64,000 bases of DNA from Hyaloperonospora brassicae. Lineage: Eukaryota; Oomycota; Peronosporomycetes; Peronosporales; Peronosporaceae. The notes beneath the pieces are model-generated. The model saw only the letters and a program-made list of their open reading frames with translations, did not search any database and was not told where the DNA came from. Location of the stretch: the NCBI GenBank assembly GCA_947650285.1, contig CANTFL010000106.1, positions 372,001 to 436,000 of the forward strand. The letters run 5' to 3'. The number at the start of each line of letters is the position of its first letter. The stretch's first letter is position 1. Positions 1-10,834 of this stretch are shown one piece after another. Both the position numbers and the translations under genes were made by a program.

Positions 1-3000
1 GTTGTGGAGGGAGACGGTCGGTCAGTCGGTCGGTCGGTCGTTCCGTGTGCAGGACAAGGAAGATCGAGGAATGAGGTGGTTACGCCGCGGCGGCACAGAG
101 CGCGCGACCCGTGCGGTCGTGGCCTTTCGAGTGGCGCCAGCTCCGGTCGCGTGAGGCGTCGTCACGACGCGAGGGGGTAAAAAGTTGGGCCGCGACACGC
201 GCGTTCACCGCCTGTGAGCGTGCGGGAGACGACGACCGCCATGCGCGGCCGACAGCTGGCGCGCGGTAGACAGGACCGAGCACCGGATGGCGCGTGGCGG
301 TTGAACCACCACCCGGTCGACGACGACGACGACGTCGCGACGACAGTCTCGAGGCCCTGCTGACGTGCGGGCAAAATTTCAACTTTTCGAGGACTTGGAC
401 GGGGGGTGGGAGTCTCTCGACCGCAACACACACGACCGTTTATTTGAGACGAACGCACAGAGAGGCAGTAGCTGTGCTGTAGCAGATGATGAGGGAGCAC
501 AGAGCTTGGGAAGCCCTATGGACGTTGCTCGCTCTCGCTCCAACATGGAGCGGAAACCTGCAGAAGCGGTTGGCGCATTGGCGTGCTGCTGCTGCTGCCT
601 CGTGTGGGCAAAGAACAGGTTGTTTACAACTTTGCGATCGTTTGCCTGGCGCGTAGAACTCGCAGAGGTGCGGCGGCTGAATTCCCAGCCGCCGCTCTGA
701 ACGGAACGGGTGCGAAATCGTGCAGCGAGTGGGTAAAAGTGGGGGGCGAAAGCGCGGAAGACGAGGCGAGTGGCGGCGGCACAGAGACGTCTGCGTCGTG
801 GAACGGACATCGACACGTTGTGAAGACGGATCCTTCGTTTTATCCCGAGCGTGTGCGTAGATGTTCCCGACTCGCGGTGGCAATAGAATAGACAAACGTG
901 AGCGGGAGGATGGACGACATGAAGCAAGACGGCGGTGGTCTCGATCGTGCGGTCAGAGACATGTGCGGTCGGTTATAGAGGATATGTTTATTGGTGCCAA
1001 GATGTAGTCGCATACCGTGTCAAGAAAGCCATTGAGCGCTTCCTGCTGCCAAGTGCACTCGGCAGTAGGGGTCGAGAGGCAGCAGAGGTCTCTCGGCCTT
1101 TGTGCTGGAAGAGGAACTATCAGGCGATTGTGACGTTGTTGAAGCCACGACACTATTGTCTCCTTTGGTACTGAGTCATACTCGGCATCTCTTGATAGGC
1201 TGGTTGGGCCGACTGCATGGTCCCGTCCACGACAACCGAGACGGGTCTCTGCGTCTTCGTGCCGTCGCTACCGTAGACACGCTAACCTGGCGCCACTTTG
1301 CCGACGACCGAGTTGTGCATCGGCCTCTTCCAGCTGGAATTTGTTGTGCGGTCGTGCGTTCGAATGAACCCGTCGCTCACCTGCTGCCACTGGCCCCTCG
1401 ACCAGGTGGTGGTGTCCCTCGCCATCTAGCTGGCTAACGACCACACAATGCCGCAGGGCGTTGTGCAATGCAGGAAACCTGCAGTTATCGTTGTCGCGAT
1501 CGCGCGGCCATTTGCTCGTTTGCCGCTAGTGTTCACGTTGTCTTAGTCTTGTCTTTTGTATCGACGAAGTTTGCACGAAGACGCAGAAACTGGATCGTTG
1601 CTAAAACTCTATCTCCTACACACAGAAGGTCGAGTCGCGTCGATCTCGATTGATTCCGGTAGAGCACGCAATACCAAGCGGACGAACCGGATTTTTTCAG
1701 CGAAACATTGGCGCTCGAGGAGCCGATCGCATGGATGAGCACTCAGTGTTCGTCGTCTTCACGTGCTGTTGTCGCAGCGATAAGAGGGACATACGACGAG
1801 TTTGTCACAAGAGACATTCGGTCTTTGCCGGGCCTCGGGCTCCCTCTGGTCATCCTGCCGATGGGTACGCTTTGGCAAAGTCGGCCGCAGCAGTCTCTAC
1901 GCCGCTTCCGGTGCTACTGCAGAGTCGATTTCGGTCGGAACGACGGCAATCGTCGGCGGGCTGAGCCCTTTTTTCGGTGGCCAAGAGGTGCCAACGAGCT
2001 GGTGATGGTGTAAATGTGGGATGCGAAGCGCAACGTGGCACATCCAGTCGACAACGCTGCGAGGCGGCCGGGTCGACAATACGCGAACGAGCGATGCGTG
2101 TCCAGCCAGATGACGGTGGGACAATCTGGAAAAGCATTTGGCCCCTCGACATCTGCCAAAGGCGTTTGTTCGACCGTGGAGTAGTCGGTCGACAGCGTGG
2201 AACGTTTGACTCACTGCTGGACGTGTCACGCGTCACTCGCATACGCAATTGCTAGAGCAAATGCGGCTCGACCGAAAACGAAGAAAAACAACACCACATC
2301 ACTGCCGTGACGGTCCTGGAAGCGCACGGACGTTCAGCGTAGATTCGATCCATCGTCTCGTCTTTGCCGATCAGTTGCCAGCGCCCACGAGTGGACGAGA
2401 CGTACGTTCGCGTGCGGGCGATCGGACGGGACCCTCACGTCGCTTGGCAGAGATAGCGATAAAGGGGTCGCAGGGGATAGCCGGACCCGAATGCTGTGTG
2501 GCGTCAGATAGGGGATACGAACGAGTGATGGCCCGATTTGCGAGATTCCGTGAGTATCGCAAGCGCTGTCGTCCTGCAGTGCTGCTGCTGCTGGCTCTGT
2601 CGAAGAAAATCCGGGCTTGCCGTCCTCGTGAAATTTTCAGGACCAACGAGTGACGACATGGAGTGGGTACGCGAACGTGAAGTTCGGTCCGTCGCTGTGC
2701 TTTTGTCGGGTCTCGATGAAGGAACGTGTTTATCTCAACGCTATGTGCTTTACGTAGCGGCGGGTGATGGTGCTAAGCGAAGGCGCCTGTGGCGTCGTTG
2801 CCCTTGACAATAGCGCTAAGGACTAAGCGTTTATCGCACGACATGGCGTCTTCGCCAAGCTTTTAGAGCACGTTAGCTGAAGCATCCGGTGGGAGACAAT
2901 CAGCAAACTGGGCAGATGCGTGTTGCTCACACGGCAGAAGTCAAGAAAGACGCTCCACACCTTAGACCGTCGCCACACTTTAGCGGTCAGTGCCATGTAA

Positions 3001-5100
3001 TCAAATCGCACCATTGAGACTTAACTGCCGACTGCCTGCCTAAGTAGTTGACGTACTGAGGTCTACACCGAAGGCGCAGCGGTGCAATGCTCGCGGTTTT
3101 AGTTTGCATATTGACATACTGTCGACGCTCTTACTGGAACTCATGAGTCGCACAGTAAGTAGTAGCACGGATTGCAGCATGTTCAGCAACGAGTGGAGCT
3201 ATGAGTCTCGTTTTGCTGTTGCGTCATTCACACGCTCGTATGCGATAGCGCTGACGAACGTATTATCATTGCGGCTGTAGTGCTTCAGTCTATCTTCATT
3301 CGTTCTGCCTCTGTGTTGGGCCGTTTCGCAGTACATTGTAACAGCCACGAACTAGACCACACCCCTCATGTGTAGCAGAATTTGTGTCAGCGATACCGAC
3401 TGAATCGAACGGAATGGTTTTGCAAAACTGACAATAACTACCGTAACATCCGCTCGTTATCACTGTCGTCTTGCGCTCACAGTCGACTCGGTTTCACTCT
3501 TGTGCAAGCGGTGGTTTTCAGTTAACAAATGAAGGCTGTTGCTTATGCCGCTTTCGGATCCCCTCCCGCGTCCGTTTCGTACAAAGGGGTCGCGTAGACG
3601 TGACCAGGAAGCACAGTCGATTGCGATACTGGTACGTTATATCGTCTTTCCTTCATTGCTGTTGCTAGCGTTGTCCAAAAACCAGAGAGAGCGGAACAGA
3701 TGGTCGATCACGCGGTACCTATGTACACAAGGTTTCTGGAATGCCCTAAGCCAGATTAGCAACGCCAATGTCGAATGACCCGGTGCTGGTTCGTGGCTTA
3801 CCACATGACGTGATGCTCTGGAAGGCGCAGTGCTAGCATCGAGCATCTCAAAAAGTACTGCCATCGACGAATGCCATGCACCCTTGAATGTAGAGTCCGG
3901 CGCTCTCATGCCGATAGCGCTCGTAATCGCCGAAGGCCATTCGAGCTAAACTTTCGGACACTCCCCCAAAGTGATAGTTGTTGCGGCTGGTAAACAACCC
4001 TATTGCGCTGTATCCATAGAGTCAAGAAACGGACGGGGCACAGGATCCACTAGATGCGCTTCCACTGAACAACATATACCTCCGCAGTATCACCAAGTGC
4101 GCGCTGCAGCCGTTCAAGAAAGTGGCCGGGTTAAATGCGGCGGTTTTCTTGCCATGCAGTAAATCGAATGTCGGCTCACGTCACCCGGCCGCACGTCGGC
4201 CTTAAGCCACGACGTCTGGACCGCCTGCCAGCATCCCTGGGCCACCGGGCGTGGCCGTTGTCCAAAACCATCGTGAATCACGTTATCAATCAAAAGTCAC
4301 GTACAGGTGCTGTGCCCGGAGACGCTAGCAGTAAATCACTTGTAGTACGTTGCTAGCAGAGGTCAACATGTTGGTAGGCACAACGGATTCTATAGAGAGA
4401 CCTCGACTATCCTCTCGAGATTGTAGCTACCCGGGCTACGTATCCGTATGGGAACGTGCCCAAGATCGCCTACATTGACCAACGCGTGACTTATTGACAT
4501 TTGTTAGCCTACATAGTCACTTCGGATGCATGACGATCGGCTCTACGTAGTTCACGAGCATGTTGCGACGCAAGAAATGAATCACCATGAGATTTGTAGT
4601 ATGTGACGTGTCTAGGTCAATGAAGAACAAACAGTCTGCAGGTCTTGTCATCCAGTGCTGGCGAGAAGAAACGAGAACGTGCAGTTTCGACTAGTTACAC
4701 GACAAGTTTCGGATGTACTACTTCGAGTTTTGTACAGGATGATGCAAATGATGACGGTGAACGTAATATATACACAGGCACGTGCCGATGTGCAACATCC
4801 AGGCATGGCACCTGCTTCAAGGCTCACGTTGCCGCGCAGAAATGACCGGTTGAGAGCTGGCCACGCTTGATGTTGCTGCGGTGTGTTGGATCGTGCATGA
4901 TCATGTAGTAGCCGCTTCGAAAGCGTTTATCTGTAGCAAAGGACGATGTAGTTGGATGTATCGAGGCCACTTTGAGGTGTTGTGATGCATTTGATGCCAG
5001 GCGGAACTTCACACGACGGATGTGGACTCGTTAAAGACGCCCAGCTCTACTCCGGTCTAAAGTATTGTTTGCAACGTATGCGGTCGTAATTGCCTATATG
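1..5100. other. GC-rich stretch, no recognisable gene
   Basis: I see no gene here that I can support. The first 2.8 kb is GC-rich and holds many short overlapping open frames on both strands, none above 182 codons and none with a motif I know. Visible simple repeats are a GGTC/CGGT tetranucleotide run near 15-42, a GAC run near 318-335, and CTG runs near 583-598 and 2581-2595. From 2.8 to 5.1 kb the sequence is closer to the bulk composition and is full of stops. A gene fragment running out of the left edge cannot be excluded. Confidence 0.4.
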
Positions 5101-5272
5101 TACAATTTTGTGAATGGCGAGATCAGCTGACCACTTTGCTTTATCTGGACACGGGCTTGCAATCATCGTGCGCGAAGATTCAGTCGTACTCGAAGGATAG
5201 GTTGTTGTTTTACAGGACGACAACCTTGCGATGGTGGTCTAGTTATGTAAAACAAATCTTGTCGATGAACAA

Positions 5273-5566
5273 TCAAGATAATACCAATAGGTTTGCCATA
5301 GTGTTGTAGTCACGGTACTGGTGAGACCAGTTTGCGACTTCGACATCATTAGCAAGACACCGCGCTTTTCGGTTGAGTGTGGCGAGGTGTGGCTGGCGCG
5401 GGCAGCGTTGCAGCCGAAGCTGAGTGATGATCATAGCGCTATCTCTAACAACATACAGATAACGATAGCCGCTGTCCTTCGCCTCCTGCAAACCGTGGAC
5501 AAGGCCGTAGTACTCAGCCATACTAGTCGTCTTCGACGACCTAAGCGACATGCTCGCCATCCACAC
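5273..5566 (-). pseudogene. LINE A RNase H domain remnant
   Basis: An open stretch of 97 codons reads like the second half of a type I RNase H. It has an AEYYGLVHGL helix with the catalytic Glu, then a VVRDSAMIITQL segment carrying the usual Asp-Ser, and a final RDYNTMANLL segment where an active enzyme has R-x-N-x-x-A-D. The last Asp is replaced by Asn, and the N-terminal Asp strand is not in this frame. In LINEs this domain removes the RNA strand during target-primed reverse transcription. It sits at the 3' end of LINE A, the normal place for such a domain. Confidence 0.75.
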
Positions 5567-5773
5567 GATTCGAGCGGCATGTGTCTATTCCTGCACTCGC
5601 ACGATAATACACCCAGAACCTCCTGGTCCAAGGCTTTCTTGACACGTACCACAAAAAAAGCAGATACTTGTCAGATAGCAAGTGTTGTGAAGCCAGGGAT
5701 CGTAGTTGTGGCACCTCAATGTGTGCAAAAGCTCATCAGCAAGTGCAGATCGAACTCGAGCGAGAATCAGTAT

Positions 5774-6577
5774 CTATGTATCGCCACCAGGTTGGTAAGT
5801 CGAACCACGAAAACAAGTGATCGCTCGTCGCAAAATAGCTTGGTCAATTAAGTTGTGGCTTTCATCGGATACTGTCGAGTCCTCTGTTCGTCGTAGCCGT
5901 TCCAGCCAGAATGCGTGGATTGTAATCGACACAATAAAACGCCATAATTCGTTGACAGCGTCGAAGACGACCGCTCGAGCCTCAACATTGCGTTCGTTTG
6001 ACTGTAAAACAGGTAGTGCAATATGCCATGCATGGTCAGGGGTCTTCGGAAGTGTTAGTGAAAACAAAAAGTGCGATAGGTCGGTGTCAGGAAGTCCACC
6101 GATCCTGCTCCACACGTCGAACCGTATCCGCCACCGTCGCTGGGCGAGTGGGCAAGACCAGAACACATGACTCGCAGGGGCATAGTCACGTGGTGAGCAG
6201 CCCGGATAAGGACACGACAAGTTGTTCACTTTCACGGTTACACTTGAGTCGATAGATCGTCTGGGTGACGTATGGAGACGTGGCACGGATTCGTCGGAGA
6301 TCGCGCCAATGCACAGAGTCAAAACCGAGGGTGACAATCGCGTGTTCTCGACTGTACATCCTACGATCTCGTTGCGTGACCCCCCATTATGTGCCCGCAA
6401 ACGGGCTGCAATCTTCTTAAGTAACGTAGCCCGAGGCTTCCAGCGACAAGTGCCAGCCCATATCTGTGCATTTCGGGTCGGCTTTGGATGTGCTGTAAAG
6501 TGTACAGAGGTACCGTAGGCACGTGTTGCAACCTGATCGCAGTCAACCATTAATTGTACAGAAGTGGGATTAAACAC
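5774..6577 (-). pseudogene. LINE A RT zinc-binding (zf-RVT) domain remnant
   Basis: An open frame of 267 codons contains the C-terminal zinc-binding region found after LINE reverse transcriptases. The recognisable core is C-PYPGC, about ten residues, then SHVFWSCPLAQRRW, followed by helical sequence with a W-R-F repeat near the end. The first half of the frame is not clearly coding and may be out of phase. It is flanked on the RT side by post-RT fragments at 6664-7616 and on the other side by the RNase H remnant, as expected for one polyprotein. Confidence 0.75.
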
Positions 6578-6663
6578 TTAAGCGGTGTCATAGGTCACAG
6601 TATTCCTGCCGCTCTTGTCTAAACTCTAGATGTGATGCTGGTGCGTTTGGGTTGCGTAAGATG

Positions 6664-7616
6664 TCATAACCCTGCTATAGGCGAGGAAAATGGTAGTGTA
6701 GGGAAGTTGTACATCAGAGCGTAGCAAAATCTCACGAAGTGCCGAGTTTTAGCAGAATGTACTGCGCTGGTGGAAGCCGGAAGCGGGGTAAAACGCACCC
6801 TACCGGAGCTAATCCCTGTCCAGATAAGCACATCCCCGAGAGTTGTTTTTCCAACCGCAAAACTAGCACCGTTAAGTTTGTAATGCAGGCCGTCACTGGA
6901 AAGAAGCCATGACATGTTATCAAGCGATACATACACTAACCAGTGCGGGTCCACTCGACCAACTTTGACGTCGTCAGCTTTCAAGGCGGCTATTTTTCAC
7001 AATTAAGAGCGGTGGACACATCGACGATAACATTCCCACCGATGTCACAAGTATCTTTAAAGTTGACCAAAAAACGTTTCGCCCTTCGTCTAAGGCTTTC
7101 GGTAATGCCACCTCTGGCTTGCTCAGCCGCCGCCACTTTGACAACACCAGCACCTGCGTCCCATCATGTGTTGCAAATACTTACTGGGCACATTCGTCCT
7201 AGATTGGAGTTATATAAGCAGGTCGCGATGTGCTGTCTGCCCAGAGGATGTCACCTAGGAGGATTCAAGTGGACCTGCCGAAATGGCCCAGGATCCAACT
7301 GTTTTTGCAGCTAATGTAACAAGCTCGGTACGTATACAAGCAACTGATAGACCGCAATTTTGATCGAAGGTTTAGCTTGTTTTTCTATAATCCAGGGCCT
7401 GTTCCGCTTACCGTCCCGCATGCCCCACACAAAGTCTTTTATAAGCTTGTGTAGACGCTGAATAGTGTTTTGAACGGCCAGGAATGTCTTGAGACGTACA
7501 AAACTTTTGCAAAGCAATTGCGCGTATGAGGAGCGCTCTCTGTTCGACAGAATGCGTCTTCTGGCGCTCCAGTGCAAGTCTTGCCCACATCGACTGAAAA
7601 CGTTTAACCTAGTCAA
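6664..7616 (-). pseudogene. LINE A post-RT (thumb/connection) fragments
   Basis: Two open pieces in different frames fit the region between RT and the zinc-binding domain. The piece at 7311-7616 includes a segment around LHKLIKDFVWG, typical of the stretch just after the RT palm in LINEs of this type. The piece at 6664-6984 includes SLDNMSWLL and a W-T-G-I segment that I place only by position. No catalytic motif is expected here. Several frameshifts separate the blocks. Confidence 0.6.
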
Positions 7617-7685
7617 TTATGGATGCATCCACTTGGCCAACTTGAATACTAAGGTAGCGGCATGTGTCAGTGGGCTGCAGTAAGA

Positions 7686-8617
7686 TTAGGCCGTGCGTGT
7701 GCTCAGCAACCATTGTTTCATGTCGCCCAAGCCCGACGACAATGGACTTAGCCTAGTTGATTGCAAGTCCTTAAACAAACTCGAACGCCTCGAAAACTTC
7801 AAGAACCTTAGGGAGGTCCACGCGATGGCGAAGGTAGATGGATGTGTCACCAGCGTACCCAGATACAGTAATTGTCTCGACTTGACCTGCAGCGTGAAGC
7901 GCGATTCCATGAATGTCCTCGCGCATTCGAAACACTTTGTAAGCGCTGTCGAGAGTGAGAATGAGTATTAAAGGAGTCATTGGGCAGCCTCGTCGGATGT
8001 CACAATTCATTGTACACGCCGGGATAGAAAACCATTTACAATGAACCGGCATGTCGTGTTCTCGTGAAGAGCAGCGACAATATTGACAAATGTTGTCGAA
8101 AAACCCATCCAAGTAAGCACTGCAAGTAGGAAGGGCCTCTGCAGGGTGTCGTAGGCCTTAGCAAAGTTCAACAGTAGCACAATCGATTTTTCGCCACCTC
8201 GTCACTGTTAGCAGCTTTCTTTGCCGCTTTAATAGTGTCTATTGCAGACGAAATGTTGCGGCCCGGCTCAAAACAATTTGGGCAGTGTCAACCACTGTGG
8301 GAAGAATCGGTCGTAGCCTTGTTGCGAGGATCTCGGTTGACACTTTGTAATCAGAATTAAGTAGAGCAATAGGTCGGTGATCCAGTGGATGTAAAGACGT
8401 TGAAGCTTTCTTGAGACAGTGAATGGTAACCTCTCCGAAAGAAGAAGGCGTCACCCCACACGTAAGCCATCGATTGTATAAAGCTGACAGGATAGGGGCA
8501 AGTTTGACGCATGGCCCTTGTAAAAAGAGTTGCTGAGTTCGTCTGGTCCAGCAGCCTTCCCGTGCTTACACTTTTCATAGCAGCGGAAACGTCGTCAGCG
8601 TCAATATCATCTATCAC
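7686..8617 (-). pseudogene. LINE A reverse transcriptase remnant
   Basis: Three open pieces together cover most RT motifs. At 8239-8454 the frame has DHRPIALLNSDYK followed by ILATRLRPILP, the fingers motif of LINE RTs. At 7771-8112 it has IRRGCPMTPL and then GYAGDTSIYL, where an active enzyme carries Y-A-D-D; the first catalytic Asp is Gly here. At 8357-8617 lies the preceding region with a truncated frame. The loss of the catalytic Asp, the stops and the shifts show that the copy is inactive. Confidence 0.85.
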
Positions 8618-8797
8618 TGCAGCATTTTGTGAAATAGTAGGAGGGGGTCCTCGCGCTAGAAAATCCTCAGTACTCTAGACGTCAAAAGTGCGTCGTTATA
8701 TCAGCTCAGCCACCCATCAGCCATGTCATCAGCTAAACCTCTCGATCTGTTTGGACCGAGAGATGCTTTACCTCCTAGTGTGGTGGCAGTGTTACAT

Positions 8798-9513
8798 CTA
8801 AACTTCGTGGAAACCCGTGCAAAAAATAGGCGAGTGGTTGCATCCGGGAAATAGGAGTGTTGGTAGAAAATCTGCAGGCGCTTCTTCCTCTGTCAATGCC
8901 GCCGACAACAGGCATCTTATCACGAAGTACTTTGGATTTCTTATTCTCTGACCTGAACGATGTTTGCGAAATGTAGACGCACTTGGAGGCGCCGCAGGCG
9001 GTGGCGGTATCTCTGTGTCAACTTTTGGCGCACCCTCCGCCCGGCACTCAGTAGTGATTTTCGAAGTTGCACTTTGCACGCATCCCACCATTATGCAAGG
9101 TGTCGCACTGTCGCTTTATTGCCACGAGGAGGTACTGCATATCGGCTAGCAGTCGGGTAGCTTCATTAAGTGTGTGCGTAATACTTGTATCAGCTGTTGC
9201 AGTCACCGCCGCCACGACAAGGTAGAAACGCTGGACCTTGCGGTGTTGGAAAACTGATTGGGCTCTGCCAACCGTAATGTTACTCCATTGTGGTCCGACT
9301 TGGGTCCTGGGTCTGTTACGGTGACATCGCGTATCCAATCGGCAGTCCGAGCACTTGAGTACCAGCGATCCAGGCGAGAGCTCGCCTGTGCTCCTTTAGT
9401 AAAGTGTAGTTGTACGTGTGAGTCTCCGAGTAAAAATCAATATAACTGCACTCTGCTTCCGCCATTTCCATCTCATCCTCAAGTGCATCGACCAACTTCT
9501 GGATCTGCAGCAT
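8798..9513 (-). pseudogene. LINE A linker between endonuclease and RT
   Basis: Open pieces at 8798-9091, 9048-9338 and 9316-9513 fill the gap between the endonuclease and RT of LINE A. They are helical and charged (for example LVDALEDEMEMAEAE) with no catalytic motif. I assign them to the element only by position and orientation. Regions of this kind in LINEs are poorly conserved, so the limits are approximate. Confidence 0.5.
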
Positions 9514-9874
9514 ACATCGAGGATCAAGAGATGTACTCGGCTACCCTGCGTTGCATGGTGTGGTCGGTCCAGGATGGAGGCAAGCGTATAATTGTAATCA
9601 TCCCCTAGTTACATGGCCCAGTTGCGTAATCAAGAAATGAAGAGATTGACACAAAAAGACTTTCTCGGTAACATGTATCGCTAGAAGCGTAGATATTGAG
9701 TGAATAATGTCTCGCGGTGAATGCGAACGCTCACTCCCATCCAATGTGGCGTCCATGCGTCCTCCATCCACGGCGTCGACTCTTGTATTTCCGAACACGG
9801 ATTAAGTAATATTACAACTTCACCACGACGCTGAGGATACTCTGACCACAGCGACAGTCTATTTTTTGCTGCAG

Positions 9875-10140
9875 GGGAAAACGTGTTAGAAACAAACGAA
9901 CGAATAACAAAATACCCTGTATTTAAACGCGTGCCAGACGCGTTTCGGCCCCCGCCAGGGACCTCGTCAGTGGCTTACCGATCACAAAGTGAGCTACCTC
10001 AGTGCTGCGGCCTTTGCCGCTGCCACACTTCTAGCTATGCCAAAAATATTCTAGAACTACCTCACCTAAAGACCAAATCAGCTCTACCTAGCAGACTTCA
10101 CCGGCGTACACGCAGTACTCGGCTATACCCGAAATGTCAA
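9875..10140 (-). other. Segment inserted between LINE A endonuclease blocks
   Basis: This stretch does not continue the endonuclease frame and has stops in all three minus frames. It contains the hammerhead ribozyme core at 9933-9974. Its position inside a coding domain suggests a later insertion, for example the end of a Penelope-like element or a retrozyme-like sequence. I could not find terminal repeats or a clear target duplication, so the limits are set only by where the endonuclease reading stops and resumes. Confidence 0.45.
9933..9974 (-). ncRNA. Type I hammerhead ribozyme core
   Basis: On the minus strand all conserved hammerhead parts occur in order. Stem I 5' strand GCCA (9974-9971) is followed by CTGACGA (9970-9964), which fits CUGANGA. 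Next is a 17-nt stem II hairpin (9963-9947) with six pairs, including the usual G10.1-C11.1 closing pair, then GAAA (9946-9943). CGCG then leads into the cleavage triplet GTC (ending at 9937), followed by TGGC (9936-9933), which pairs with GCCA. Stem III is only the self-complementary CGCG, as in Penelope-like elements and retrozymes, which are thought to cut best as dimers. Only four base pairs of stem I are clear, and I see no distal stem I. Cleavage would fall between 9937 and 9936. Confidence 0.65.
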
Positions 10141-10244
10141 CTTCCAACAACACCCCAGGATGAACAATATAGTGAGGCCAAACCGGGCGCTTCGCCTTCG
10201 ACCACATATGGTTCTTGCATCAGCACAACACCAAGAGATCTACC

Positions 10245-10249
10245 CTCAT
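10245..10249. repeat. Target-site duplication CTCAT, left copy (gypsy A)
   Basis: CTCAT sits directly before the LTR start TGTAAC at 10250 and is repeated directly after the right LTR at 18048-18052. A 5-bp duplication is normal for Ty3/gypsy integrases. Confidence 0.9.
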
Positions 10250-10775
10250 TGTAACGGGGTTACACGTCGGCTGGTAGCCGACGATAGGTGTGGTGCACAC
10301 ACGAGAGGGGGTACCCTATAAGGTAATATTAGAACACAGTGAGCGTATCAATTGTTGAAGACTGGTGTCTGTCATCAATTGATTGCAAGATCTTTTAAGA
10401 GGTTATTTAGGGCAGGTTAAATACGTTGTTCTAAGGTGTTCTTTTAGGTTAAATGAAGAAATAAAATTCAGTTCCCATTTTGATCAACAAAAGACACGTG
10501 CCTCTCTGAGGCGTCTTGCGATCGTAAGGAAGTAGCAACGCCTTGTTAAGGCAGCTACTCCTTGTGCACTTAGTGCGTTCGATTCTTTGAATCGTTTGGT
10601 CCCCCTGGAACAGGGACCGTAAGCTCTTTGAGCTGTTGACTCTCTGAGCCGGGTTCTCTGAACCACCTTTAAGCTCTCTGAGCTGTTGACTCTCTGAGTC
10701 GGGTTCTTTGAACCAAAGTTGCTCATTGAGCGTAAAGTCTTCCTCTGACTTAAGGAGCTGTGTAGCTCCGCTACA
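10250..10775 (+). repeat. 5' LTR of gypsy A
   Basis: The 526-bp LTR starts TGTAAC and ends GCTACA. It matches the right LTR (17521-18047) except for a G run of five instead of six and C for T at 10649. The first 30 bp form an 8-bp hairpin, CGTCGGCT-GGT-AGCCGACG. The last half carries the mini-hairpin array. Two differences in 527 bp mean that the element inserted recently. I did not identify the transcription start or polyadenylation site with confidence. Confidence 0.95.
10500..10769 (+). repeat. String of mini-hairpins in the LTR, core TCTYTGA
   Basis: A run of small perfect hairpins lies nearly end to end, most with 5-bp stems and 3-nt loops. Examples are GCCTC-TCT-GAGGC (10500), GCCTT-GTT-AAGGC (10540), CGATTC-TTT-GAATCG (10580), AGCTC-TTT-GAGCT (10622), GGTTC-TCT-GAACC (10652), AGCTC-TCT-GAGCT (10672), GACTC-TCT-GAGTC (10688), GGTTC-TTT-GAACC (10702) and GGAGCT-GTGT-AGCTCC (10754). 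Eight units share the centre TCTYTGA while their outer stem bases differ but still pair. The block 10622-10714 is a 50-bp module of three hairpins, present twice. The unit at 10638 has one broken pair in this LTR; it is intact in the right LTR. Confidence 0.85.
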
Positions 10776-10777
10776 CT

Positions 10778-10794
10778 TGGTAGCACTAGTAGTC
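10778..10794 (+). promoter_or_regulatory. Probable primer-binding site of gypsy A
   Basis: TGGTAGCAC begins two bases after the 5' LTR, the usual place for the tRNA primer site. TGG matches the CCA end, and TGGTAGC fits a eukaryotic initiator-methionine tRNA ending in GCUACCA. Gypsy B has the same TGGTAGCACT at the matching place (near 40064-40055 on the minus strand). The exact tRNA is inferred, not shown. Confidence 0.6.
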
Positions 10795-10834
10795 AATCTA
10801 CACCTGAGTCGGTAACGACTGATCCTCTGCGAGG

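Larger units (their letters stand above)
5270..10249 (-). mobile_element. LINE A, decayed non-LTR retrotransposon (main part)
   Basis: Minus-strand remnant of a LINE whose domains lie in the expected order from right to left: endonuclease, linker, reverse transcriptase, post-RT region, RT-associated zinc-binding domain, and a C-terminal RNase H. Every domain is broken by stops and frameshifts, so it is dead. Its 5' start lies at 18048-18161, separated from the rest by the gypsy A insertion. When the insertion and one target-site copy are removed, the endonuclease reading frame runs straight across the junction. I see no poly-A tail or target duplication at the 3' end near 5270. Confidence 0.85.
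9600..10249 (-). pseudogene. LINE A endonuclease (EEP-type) remnant, two blocks
   Basis: Reading the minus strand from 10249, the sequence gives GVVLMQEPYVVEG, the Q-E strand that carries the metal-binding Glu of AP-endonuclease-like LINE nucleases, then about ten residues to LYCSSWG. A second block between about 9870 and 9720 gives LSLWSEYPQRRG, VILLNP and STPW-x7-TPHWMGVSV, the next strands of the same fold. Around 250 bp of non-coding sequence containing the hammerhead core separates the blocks, whereas intact relatives need only about twenty residues there. The frame is interrupted many times. Confidence 0.7.

Noticed and set aside
379..927. 182-codon minus-strand frame in the GC-rich left end
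   Set aside because: GC-rich DNA favours long chance frames. There is no motif, and overlapping frames of similar length occur on both strands.
5321..5851. 176-codon plus-strand frame over LINE A
   Set aside because: It is the antisense shadow of the LINE A RNase H and zinc-binding remnants, which match known domains on the minus strand.
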